A stretch of 64,000 bases of DNA from Paludibaculum fermentans (GTDB lineage: Bacteria; Acidobacteriota; Terriglobia; Bryobacterales; Bryobacteraceae): NCBI RefSeq assembly GCF_015277775.1, contig NZ_CP063849.1:1612001-1676000 (forward strand). The letters run 5' to 3'. Shown one piece after another: positions 45,008 through 53,065 of the stretch (its first letter is position 1; every line of letters begins with the position of its first letter). A model generated the notes under the pieces. That model did not search any database. It saw only the letters and a program-made list of their open reading frames with translations, and was not told where the DNA came from. Both the position numbers and the translations under genes were made by a program.

Positions 45008-47205
45008 GTCAGCATCCCCTTCATGTCGTCGGCGAGCTTCATCGGAAGTTCCAGCGTAAAGGTCGCGCCCTTGCCCGGCCCGTCACTCTCGGCTCTCAAC
45101 GATCCGCCCATTTCACTGGCCGCCAGTGCGCACGAATGCAAGCCAAAACCATGGCCATCCGCCTTGGTTGTAAACCCATGTCCGAAGATGCGGGTGAGGT
45201 TCTCAGCGGGTAGCCCGGCACCGTTGTCCTGCACGCTGAGAATGATGCGCCGCTCCCCTTTGCGCCTCACACAGACCCGGATCGTCTTGCCATCCGCAAC
45301 GTCGACCTCCTTGAGAGCCTGTTTAGCGTTGCGCAGGAGATTCAGCAGGATCTGCAGGATCTTGTGCTTCTCCGCGGCGATCTCAGGAACTGTCTCGAAA
45401 TCCCGCTCCACCTTAATACCGTGACGGCCAAACCCCGGATCCAGGATCCGAATCGCGTCGTCCAGCATCTCGGAAAGCTTGACGTTCTCCACCAGCCCGG
45501 AGACTTTGGCATAACTCTGTTGAGTGGCTACAATCTGTTTGATGTGGCCGACATGCGAGCTCAACATCTCCAGTTCCTGCAGGATTCCATCCCGCTCCGA
45601 CTTGAAGTGCCCGCCGAGTTTGACCAGGTACGGCAGCACTCGCTGTCCTTTCGGATCACTGGCCAGGAAGCTCGAAACATCAGTGGAGTGCTGTTCCAGC
45701 ATGCCGATGAGCGCCACAAGGTTGTCGACCCGCGATTCGCGGATCTTACCCGCGACCAGCGAGGTGGACACATTCACGCTATTCAGCACATTGCCTACGT
45801 TGTGGAGAACCCCCGTGGCGATTTCGGCCATGCCTGCCTCGCGCGATAACTCCATCAAGCGCTGTTGTGCGGCGGCCAGTTCCGAGTGCGCCCGGTCCTT
45901 GGCCGCAATCTGCTCCTGCAGTTCCCTGGTGCGTTCAATCACACGCTGCTCCAGGGTCTGCTTGGCGTCGATGAGGGCTGTCCGGACGCGGTGCCTGGCG
46001 ATGGCGGCGCCCAGCATGTCAGCCACAGCCCGCAGGCTGTCCTTCTCGGCCTCGCCCCACTCCCGCGTCTGCTCGAAATCGTCGATGCAGACCACGCCCC
46101 ACCATTCCCCGGCGACCACCACCGGCACCAGAATGGCCGACTGGATGCGCTGATCCAATTGATCCCGGAAAGCGGCCGGCAGACTGGACGGGATCACGGT
46201 GACAATGCGGCCCTCCCGGAAGGAGTCGATCCAGGGTTGCGCGTCCGGGCCGGACCAGTCGAAAGCTTCCCAGCCTTCCTGCCGTGCGGCGCCGCCCGCG
46301 GCAACCCACTCTTTCCGCAGAACCGCGCGAATTGCCTCATCGTGGTGGAAGATCCGCACAACCGCGGCCCGGCTCGTTCCGGCGGCCTGCCCTACCCTCT
46401 CCAGGACCTTCCCAATAATGGTGTCGCCATCGCCGTCCGTGAGAAACTCTTTCGCGGCGAAGCTGACGCTATCCAGAATCTGGTTGCGGGCCAGAATCGT
46501 GCGGGCCATGTCGTTAAAGGCGCCCGCCAGACGCTGGATTTCGTCCCGGCTGCGTACGTCGGCCCGTGCCCGCAAATCGCCCTGCGCCACCTTCTCCACG
46601 GCGGCGTGCAAGATCTGAATCGGCCGCACCAGGTGGGCCGCGTACACGAGGGAGATCAGCAGGCTGAGGCACCCGCAAAGCACCGCCAGCCCGGCCGTTC
46701 GCGTGTATGTGCGCCGGACGCTCTGGTCATAGGAGTCCAGTGACAGGCCAACATGGATCCAGCCCCATTGAATGCCGCTATAGTCAAACGGGAACGCATA
46801 CTGGAACACACGCCGGCCGAACAGCGGCACCACTCCGATGGAACTGGCCGGGATGCGCGCCGCGGGGCGCCACGTCTCGCCCAGTTTGTCGATCTTCCAG
46901 GTGGAGCGGTCCACTACGATGGAGAAACCATCGTTCTTCGTGACGACTACGTAGTCGATTGCCGTGTCGCCGGAGAGTACCTGCATCGCCTGATCGACGA
47001 CCGAAGAGTAGTCCTCCGATACCGCCGCGCCCGCCGCGACACCTCGAATCGAAACAGCTACGCCCCTCGCCTTCGATTCCAAGCCCAACTCGAATTCACG
47101 CTTCTGTTCCGGCACGATCACCATTACAAAGACCGCAAGCGTCACGAGGGTCACCAACCAACCCAGCAGTGTGATGCGAAGCGTGATGCCCTTGGGCATG
47201 TGCAT
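45004..47205 (-). CDS. Membrane histidine kinase with periplasmic sensor, HAMP and GAF
   Basis: 733 residues. TM1 (about 10-30) and TM2 (about 163-185) bracket a ~130-residue periplasmic sensor domain; then a HAMP linker (AAHLVRPIQILHAAVEKVAQGD), a GAF domain (~255-415, ending GVVCIDDFEQTREWGEAEKDSLRAVADMLG), a coiled coil, an unusual phospho-acceptor region with His468 in ATGVLHNVGNVLNS, and an HATPase (LLRNAKQAL, DNGAGLPAENL, HGFGLHSCALAASEMGG). It is preceded by GGAGG and lies 4 nt below a PhnD-like gene. Its periplasmic domain is a natural docking partner for the co-encoded binding proteins. Confidence 0.9.
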   Translation of the reverse strand: MHMPKGITLRITLLGWLVTLVTLAVFVMVIVPEQKREFELGLESKARGVAVSIRGVAAGAAVSEDYSSVVDQAMQVLSGDTAIDYVVVTKNDGFSIVVDRSTWKIDKLGETWRPAARIPASSIGVVPLFGRRVFQYAFPFDYSGIQWGWIHVGLSLDSYDQSVRRTYTRTAGLAVLCGCLSLLISLVYAAHLVRPIQILHAAVEKVAQGDLRARADVRSRDEIQRLAGAFNDMARTILARNQILDSVSFAAKEFLTDGDGDTIIGKVLERVGQAAGTSRAAVVRIFHHDEAIRAVLRKEWVAAGGAARQEGWEAFDWSGPDAQPWIDSFREGRIVTVIPSSLPAAFRDQLDQRIQSAILVPVVVAGEWWGVVCIDDFEQTREWGEAEKDSLRAVADMLGAAIARHRVRTALIDAKQTLEQRVIERTRELQEQIAAKDRAHSELAAAQQRLMELSREAGMAEIATGVLHNVGNVLNSVNVSTSLVAGKIRESRVDNLVALIGMLEQHSTDVSSFLASDPKGQRVLPYLVKLGGHFKSERDGILQELEMLSSHVGHIKQIVATQQSYAKVSGLVENVKLSEMLDDAIRILDPGFGRHGIKVERDFETVPEIAAEKHKILQILLNLLRNAKQALKEVDVADGKTIRVCVRRKGERRIILSVQDNGAGLPAENLTRIFGHGFTTKADGHGFGLHSCALAASEMGGSLRAESDGPGKGATFTLELPMKLADDMKGMLT

Positions 47206-47209
47206 GGCG

Positions 47210-48250
47210 TTAGTTCCTCCCCTTCCCGCGATCCGGCAACCCGCTCTCGACGACGGGGACCGGTGGGGGCATTCGAACCGTTGATGCGCCTGGCAGGCGG
47301 TAGTACTCTTTCCAGAGGTCTCTAACAGGATCCAGGTCGCTGGCCTGAAGCCGCAGAATCCGATCGGTCTTGAAGACCATCAGCAACTGGCGGTGACGGA
47401 CGTCCTCATTCAGGGACAGAATGGCGTCGAGGAGTTCCGCGTGATACGGGTGAGGCTCCACCGGCATGGCGATCACGCTCTCCACCATTGGTCGCGAACG
47501 CACCAGCACTTTGAGCCGGGACAGCTGCGGATTCATCTCCTTGGCCAGATTGAGATTCACCTCGTCCACGACGCAGGCATCCACCGTGCCGAAGAACAGG
47601 GGCAAGATACACGTCTGCGCTTTGGCCGCTTCCTTGATCGAGCCGAAGAACGTACTGGCGCGCCCTAGCCTCTCCCGGTTGAGGAGGACATCCGTCCACG
47701 CCAGAGCTGTGTTCGATCCCCCTCGCGACGAGACGAGAATGTTCTTTCCACGCAGGCCGGCGATGGAGGCGAGGTTGCTGTCCGGATTCACGAGCAGAAC
47801 ATACGGATACGCCGCGCCGCCGCTCGAGTTCAGGGCCAGTGTGAGGATCGGCACCATGAGGTGGCTGCTCTCCAGTTCCAGATACTCGGCAATCCCGGGG
47901 ATGATCACATCCACCGATTTCTCCTGCAGGCGTGCTTTCAGACTGGAGATGTTGTCGATGATGTCCACCCGGCAATCCAGCAGGAAGCCCCTTTGCCGGC
48001 CCACTGTTTCAAACCAGAGTCTCAGGGCCGCACGGATGTCGTTCGGGTTCACGTTGTTCAGCATTCTGTTGCTGGCGACGACGTTCAAATGGGTGCGGCG
48101 AAGGCCTCGCCCGTCCGGGCTGTCGGCGCCCGCCGAAGACGCGGTCTGGGCCATGGACAGTTGAAGGGAAAGCAGCACGGCGAGCATCCACCAGCGCGAT
48201 AGCGCGTGCAGAAAATGGACAACGCTCTTCCTGTGGCAGGGCCTGCGCAT
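47210..48250 (-). CDS. PhnD-like periplasmic substrate-binding protein (copy 1)
   Basis: 346 residues. A Sec-type signal anchor (WWMLAVLLSLQLSMAQ) at about 20-35, then a type II periplasmic binding fold of the phosphate/phosphonate group: LNNVNPNDIRAALRLWFETV, a hinge region, and the family-typical LPLFFGTVDACVVDEVNLNLAKEMNPQL that resembles the PhnD ligand-cleft loop. There is no lipobox and no ABC permease or ATPase nearby, unlike a transport operon. Abuts the previous copy (TAAATG) and lies 4 nt above the membrane kinase. The C-terminus (PPPVPVVESGLPDRGKGRN) is proline-rich. Confidence 0.85.
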   Translation of the reverse strand: MRRPCHRKSVVHFLHALSRWWMLAVLLSLQLSMAQTASSAGADSPDGRGLRRTHLNVVASNRMLNNVNPNDIRAALRLWFETVGRQRGFLLDCRVDIIDNISSLKARLQEKSVDVIIPGIAEYLELESSHLMVPILTLALNSSGGAAYPYVLLVNPDSNLASIAGLRGKNILVSSRGGSNTALAWTDVLLNRERLGRASTFFGSIKEAAKAQTCILPLFFGTVDACVVDEVNLNLAKEMNPQLSRLKVLVRSRPMVESVIAMPVEPHPYHAELLDAILSLNEDVRHRQLLMVFKTDRILRLQASDLDPVRDLWKEYYRLPGASTVRMPPPVPVVESGLPDRGKGRN

Positions 48251-49228
48251 TTAGGGATGGCCCTTTCCCGCCGCGTCTTCCAGCCTGACCAGCGCCGGTC
48301 CCAATCCGGAGGAGGATGCCTCCACGATGTGGCGGTACTTATTGCGCAGCACCCGAACCGATTCGAACTGCGCTTTACTGGCGCGGACCAGCGGCCCAAT
48401 CCTGAAGACAATGCCTAACTGCTCACCCGCCGGGGTCTTGTGCAGGTTCAGCAGCGACGCGACCAACTCGTCCTGGTGCGGGTGCGGCTGCAGGGGCATC
48501 GCCACCACGCCCTCCAGGTAAGGTTCAGAGCGGGCAACAACGCGGAGCCGTCCCAATTGCGGATTGAGCTCCTTCATCGCCTCCCAGTTGCCCGAATCGA
48601 CCACACACGCGTCGATTCTGCGGAAGAACAAAGGCATTACGCACTGCGAGGAGCGATAGTTGATTTCCACGCTGCTGAAGAAGGCGCCAGCCCTGCCCAG
48701 GCGGCTATCCCCCAGCAGCGTCTCCAGCCACATCAGTCCCAGGTTCGATTTGGTGCGGGAGGAGATGACAACGCGCTTCTGGCGAAGGCCAGGGAGAGTC
48801 ACCGCTCCGGAGGAGTCGTTGGTCAGCAGCAAATACTGATACACCGCGAGTTGCCCTCTTTCGGTGCCGGCAAACACGGCGTCGAGAAGGTTCGTTTCAG
48901 AAAGGACCAGGTAGTCAGGCGTATCCAGCACCAGCAAATCCACCATGTGGTCCTTCAAACTCTGGCGCATCTGTGGAATGGACAGTGCGATCGCCACCTT
49001 GGCATCCAACTGGAAGCCACGCAGTTTTCCCAGTTGCTCCGACCAGACCTTCATCGAAGCGATAGCGTCAGCCTGGTTGACAGTGGCGAACACCGATTCG
49101 CTGGCCGAAACCCGCAGATAAGTGCGGGTCAGACCCGCTGCGCCGGTCCCGTCGCCCGCACACATACGCACGTTCATCCCTGGCAAGGCGACGACGAGGA
49201 GGAGCAGTGACTTCTGGCGCAGTGTCAT
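48251..49228 (-). CDS. PhnD-like periplasmic substrate-binding protein (copy 2)
   Basis: 325 residues, Sec signal LLLLVVALPGMNVRMCAG followed by the same two-lobe binding fold. Signature segments match the other copies in order: ATVNQADAIASMKVW, LLVLDTPDYLVL and MPLFFRRIDACVVDSGNWEAMKELNPQL. Length and all motifs are retained, so the gene looks functional. It is less similar to copies 3 and 4 than those are to each other, fitting an old tandem duplication. Gap of 3 nt to the upstream copy and 0 nt to the downstream copy imply one transcript. Confidence 0.83.
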   Translation of the reverse strand: MTLRQKSLLLLVVALPGMNVRMCAGDGTGAAGLTRTYLRVSASESVFATVNQADAIASMKVWSEQLGKLRGFQLDAKVAIALSIPQMRQSLKDHMVDLLVLDTPDYLVLSETNLLDAVFAGTERGQLAVYQYLLLTNDSSGAVTLPGLRQKRVVISSRTKSNLGLMWLETLLGDSRLGRAGAFFSSVEINYRSSQCVMPLFFRRIDACVVDSGNWEAMKELNPQLGRLRVVARSEPYLEGVVAMPLQPHPHQDELVASLLNLHKTPAGEQLGIVFRIGPLVRASKAQFESVRVLRNKYRHIVEASSSGLGPALVRLEDAAGKGHP

Positions 49229-49231
49229 GGA

Positions 49232-50191
49232 TCACCCCTTCCTGGCCGCCGAACCCCGCTGCGCGCGCACCCGGTCTGCCGCATCCAGAATGGCCAAGGC
49301 AGAAGTCAGGCAGCCTGCGTCCCGGAGGGTCAATTCATCGAACTGGAAAAGCGTCGCCAGTTGCTGGCCAGCCGTCGTGTTCCGCAGACCGGAGATCGCT
49401 TTTATGACCTTCTGCCGGTTCAACCCCTGATAGTTCTTGCGGAAGATATAGAAACTCAACACCATCTGAGGAGAACTGGCGATCACCCTCAAGTCGCGCG
49501 CCACCTGTGGATTCAACTCGCACATCGTCTCGAACCCGCGCTTGGATGTCAGGCAGGCATCGGACTGACCGAAGAAGACCGGCAGCACAACCCGTGAGAA
49601 CTTTGCATCCACCGACATGGACGAGAAAAACTGGTCAGCGGGACCTCGATGCCCCTCCTCCAGCATCGTGGCCAGCCAGTCCGCGGCAAGGCACATCCGC
49701 GGCGATTTCAGTGTGCAGAAGCGCTTGCCCTTCAAGTCGCTCAACTGCCGGAAGCCGCCGCCCTTCTTCACCAGAATCAAATACTGTTCAAGCCCGGCCG
49801 GCCCGCCAGCGGCCACGATTTGGGTGGAGTCCAGCAGGTCAGCGATCTGACGGTACTCGAGAATATTCAGCGCGACCGCATCCAGGTCGCCGTGATGCAT
49901 CCTGTCGTAGATTTCCTGGGTGGTTGAGAAAAGCTTCGGATCGATCAGGACATTCAGTTCCTTGGTGATGAGCGAGATCCACACCTTCATCGCGGCCCGG
50001 GCGTCGTTCAGATTGACGTCACCCACGACGCTCTCGGAAAGAGCCAGCCGCACGGGTACGCCATCCTGGGACAGCGCGAGTACGCCCGAAAAGGTTGGGT
50101 TTGCGCCCAGCGCCAGCGAAATGGCCCGGCGGCGCGAAAGCCGTTCGATCCAACCGCCCGCCGAGTCTGTCCTATAGTCCGGCTTCGACAT
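49232..50191 (-). CDS. PhnD-like periplasmic substrate-binding protein (copy 3)
   Basis: About 319 residues from the ATG at 50191, which has AGGA upstream; a longer in-frame start is not used. The leader carries RRR (SRRRAISLALG) before a short hydrophobic segment, a possible twin-arginine signal rather than the Sec signals of copies 1 and 2. Conserved segments: DVNLNDARAAMKVW, VALNILEYRQIADLL, KRFCTLKSPRMCLAADWL, LPVFFGQSDACLTSKRGFETMCELNPQ. Close to copy 4 over most of its length. Third of four tandem copies. Confidence 0.83.
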   Translation of the reverse strand: MSKPDYRTDSAGGWIERLSRRRAISLALGANPTFSGVLALSQDGVPVRLALSESVVGDVNLNDARAAMKVWISLITKELNVLIDPKLFSTTQEIYDRMHHGDLDAVALNILEYRQIADLLDSTQIVAAGGPAGLEQYLILVKKGGGFRQLSDLKGKRFCTLKSPRMCLAADWLATMLEEGHRGPADQFFSSMSVDAKFSRVVLPVFFGQSDACLTSKRGFETMCELNPQVARDLRVIASSPQMVLSFYIFRKNYQGLNRQKVIKAISGLRNTTAGQQLATLFQFDELTLRDAGCLTSALAILDAADRVRAQRGSAARKG

Positions 50192-50199
50192 ATTGCGTC

Positions 50200-51168
50200 C
50201 TACAGCGAGGCGCCTTTCCGCCCGGCAACGCCGTGGCGATTCCGAATCCGGTCCGCGGCGTCCAGCAAACTGAGTGCGCTGGCAAAACAACTGGCATCCC
50301 GCAGCGTCAGCTCCTCGAACTGGAACAAAATCGCGATCTGCCGCCCCGCGACGGTCGAGCGCAATCCAGATAGCGCCTTGACGAACCGGTCCCGGTAGAC
50401 CGACTGATAGTTTTTACGGAAGACATAGCCGTTGACGACCATGCTGGGCGAGGCAGCAATGGTTCTCAGCTCCTTCGCAACCTGGGGATTCAGTTCGCAC
50501 ATGGAATCGAAGCCGCGCCGCGTTGCCACACATGCATCCGCCTGCCCAAAGAAAACGGGTAGAACCACGCGTCCGACCTTGCTGTCGCTGCCCACCGTCG
50601 CGAAGAACTTGTCCCATGGCCCGGAATAGCCGCCGTCCAGGATGGTGGAGAGCCAGGCGGGAGCGACGCACATCCGCGGATTCTTGAGCATCATCAACCG
50701 GGCGCCCCGCAGGTCGAGCGGTTTCTGGAAACTACTGTTGTTCTTCACGAGAATGAGATACTGCTCAGGCCCGACGGAGCCACCCTCGGCGACCACCTGG
50801 CTGGCGTCCAGGTTATCGGCGACCTGGCGATACTCGAGGACATTCAACGCCACGGCATCCAGCAACCCCTTGCGAGCCCGGCTGAGAATCTCCTGAGTCG
50901 GGTCAAAGGCCTTGGCGTTGTAGTCCACCACAATGTTCATCTCTTGCGCGAGCCGCTTCACCCAGATCGACATCGCGGCGCTGGCGTCATTCGTATTCAC
51001 GTCTGTCACCAGACTCTCCGAGACCGCGAGCCGCAGCGGGGCCACGGGCTCGGCAGCAGCAGGCATCGCAGGCGCAGCCGCTCCGCTCACCAGAAGAGCC
51101 AGCGCCTGGCGGCGCGAACACATTCCGTGCCAGGCCTCGCTCATCGATCGTGGTGAATGGTGTGTCAT
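50200..51168 (-). CDS. PhnD-like periplasmic substrate-binding protein (copy 4)
   Basis: About 322 residues; the ATG at 51168 is chosen over a TTG at 51180. The leader CSRRQALALLVSGAAAPA again has a twin-arginine character. Matching segments: DVNTNDASAAMSIWVKRL, VALNVLEYRQVADNL, ARLMMLKNPRMCVAPAWL, LPVFFGQADACVATRRGFDSMCELNPQVA. Nearest paralogue is copy 3, suggesting a recent duplication within the array. It follows the TolC-like gene within 8 nt (20 nt from the chosen start). Confidence 0.84.
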   Translation of the reverse strand: MTHHSPRSMSEAWHGMCSRRQALALLVSGAAAPAMPAAAEPVAPLRLAVSESLVTDVNTNDASAAMSIWVKRLAQEMNIVVDYNAKAFDPTQEILSRARKGLLDAVALNVLEYRQVADNLDASQVVAEGGSVGPEQYLILVKNNSSFQKPLDLRGARLMMLKNPRMCVAPAWLSTILDGGYSGPWDKFFATVGSDSKVGRVVLPVFFGQADACVATRRGFDSMCELNPQVAKELRTIAASPSMVVNGYVFRKNYQSVYRDRFVKALSGLRSTVAGRQIAILFQFEELTLRDASCFASALSLLDAADRIRNRHGVAGRKGASL

Positions 51169-51188
51169 GGCGCAACTCAAGCCCAGGC

Positions 51189-52745
51189 CTAAGGCTTCGA
51201 CGTGATCCTCTCCCTGACTTCCTTGCCGATCACCACGGATAGCTGCGACTCAATCGCGACATGGTCATAGCGCGTCTTATAGAACTGAGCGCTCATCAGC
51301 GCCTCGAAGAGCTGAGCCCGGATCACCTTTTCCGTATCGACGAGTTCGTTCTGATAGGCCCGCGAGGTCAGTTCCCGGTTCTCGCGGGCCGCGACCATGG
51401 CGCGTTCCGCTGCCTGATAGGTCTTCGAGGCCGCCTCCAGGCTCAAAAACAGCTCGCGAACCTGCAGTCCGATGCCTTCGCGCAGCAGCAACTTCTCTTC
51501 CTTCAACTTCGCGACCCGCGCCAGCGCCTCGCTCACCCTGTTCTTCGTCAGGAAGCCGTCGAAGATCGGGATCTCCGCACCCGCGCCAATCGTCCAGCCC
51601 GTCTTGTTCCGGGTTGTGGCTGTACCCGTCGTGTAGTCGTTCCACCAGCGATGAACCTCACCGGTCAGTGCGATCTTCGGGTAGTAGCCGCTGCGCGCCG
51701 TAGACACGGCCCCGTCCAGGGCCTTGAGCCCGGCCTCAACCTTGGCCCAGTCCGGATTGAACTCATAGGCCGAGCTCACCAGTTCCGCCGCATTGCCCGC
51801 GAAGGGCCGGTGCGGCACCTCCTCGCTGGAGGGCACCACCGTGGCATCCCACGGCAAGCCCATGGTGTAGGCAAGCGCGGCTTGGGCCGCGGCTTCGTTC
51901 TTTGCCAGTTCGGCCACCGTGGACCGGATGGTCTCCACCATCACGACGTTGTCCAAATAGTCGGTCTTGTTCACCCGGCCCGCGCCGTTCTTGTACAGCG
52001 ACTCAGTCAACTCCAGCGTGACTTCCATGCGCGCCAGCGTGTCCTGCCCCAACTGATGCAACTGCCGGGCGAGTACCGCGCCGTAGTAGAGCCGGACGAC
52101 ACTATCGGTGAGCTCCAGGTCAGTGCGCCTCAGTTCCGCCTGCGCCGCCATCTTCCCGCCCAGGGCCTGCTGACGGTAGCCGCTGCGCATGCCGCCGTCG
52201 AAGAGCAGCCAGGTGAAGTTGCCTGTCGCGGTCACGCTCTGCGGATCCATCAACTTCACGTCCTGCTCAGGTACTGGAAACACCTGCGCATTGGTGGTGA
52301 TGCTCTGGCCAGGGAACGACACAGGCATCTGCACAGCTACCGGTGGGAATCCGGGACCAAACGCGTTGGCCGGAATGGTGACCGAAGTGGAACCGCCAGG
52401 CACCGTCACGGTCTGCGACGGAATGTACATATTGCTCGCCGGGAAGACGAAGTTCGGGGCTTCGTCCATCCGGAACCACCCGGCTTTTGCGTTCACCTGC
52501 GGCCAGTAACCGGCCAGGGCCTGCCTGTGCTGTGCCTCCGCTATCGCCACTGCAAAGCGTGACGCGGGCCGCCGGTGGTTCTTCTCGAACGTGATCCGGA
52601 GGCAGTCGTCCAGCGAAAGGACCTGCGGCGCGCTCGCTGACGTTGCGGGCGCGGGCGCCGCAGCCGGCTGAGCGGCGAGGCTCGTCATCCAAAGAGCGGT
52701 GGTGCTCAGAGAGACACAAAGAATCCGTACACAAGCATATGACAT
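51189..52745 (-). CDS. TolC family outer membrane protein
   Basis: 518 residues from the ATG at 52745 with signal peptide MSYACVRILCVSLSTTALWMTSLAAQ; the long in-frame upstream extension is not supported. Two repeated helical hairpin/beta halves typical of outer membrane efflux proteins: LDDCLRITFEKNHRR, LAGYWPQVNAKAGWF, LELTDSVVRLYYGAVLARQLHQL and a second set starting AAELVSSAYEFNPDWAKVEAGLKALDGAVSTARSGYYPKIALTGE, ending EYRQALKE-like helices. Normally docks with a periplasmic adaptor and inner-membrane pump, but no such partners are here. First gene of the operon with four PhnD-like proteins and two kinases. Confidence 0.9.
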   Translation of the reverse strand: MSYACVRILCVSLSTTALWMTSLAAQPAAAPAPATSASAPQVLSLDDCLRITFEKNHRRPASRFAVAIAEAQHRQALAGYWPQVNAKAGWFRMDEAPNFVFPASNMYIPSQTVTVPGGSTSVTIPANAFGPGFPPVAVQMPVSFPGQSITTNAQVFPVPEQDVKLMDPQSVTATGNFTWLLFDGGMRSGYRQQALGGKMAAQAELRRTDLELTDSVVRLYYGAVLARQLHQLGQDTLARMEVTLELTESLYKNGAGRVNKTDYLDNVVMVETIRSTVAELAKNEAAAQAALAYTMGLPWDATVVPSSEEVPHRPFAGNAAELVSSAYEFNPDWAKVEAGLKALDGAVSTARSGYYPKIALTGEVHRWWNDYTTGTATTRNKTGWTIGAGAEIPIFDGFLTKNRVSEALARVAKLKEEKLLLREGIGLQVRELFLSLEAASKTYQAAERAMVAARENRELTSRAYQNELVDTEKVIRAQLFEALMSAQFYKTRYDHVAIESQLSVVIGKEVRERITSKP

Positions 52746-53065
52746 ACAGAGCTCAATATCCGTTTCAAAACATAGAGGGATGCGCGAGAGTGAAGCCGTC
52801 CTCATGGAATTATCGGGACGAAGACTGTGTGTCTTTAGTGTTAATTCAGGAAACCCTGATGTAGCGACCCTTACATTCAAATAGATGGAGGTCTTCCAAT
52901 GCACCCATACCGAGAAGTCATGAATCGGATTGAATTGGCTTCGTCCGTTCAAAGTGGGCGCAGCGAGGTGAAGCGCATGCCCAGGAGGATGACACCGCTC
53001 GCCGTCCGGGGCGGGACGCATCAACGGCGGTCCAGTCCACGCTGGTTGTGCTGGAATGGAACTTC
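52746..53065. other. Divergent intergenic region upstream of the sensor operon
   Basis: 320 nt between the TolC-like gene (minus) and the membrane protein gene (plus), markedly AT-richer on the TolC side (52746-52880) than the rest of the window, as expected for a promoter region. No convincing -35/-10 pair or operator could be chosen by eye. Short ORFs in it have no support. Confidence 0.45.
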
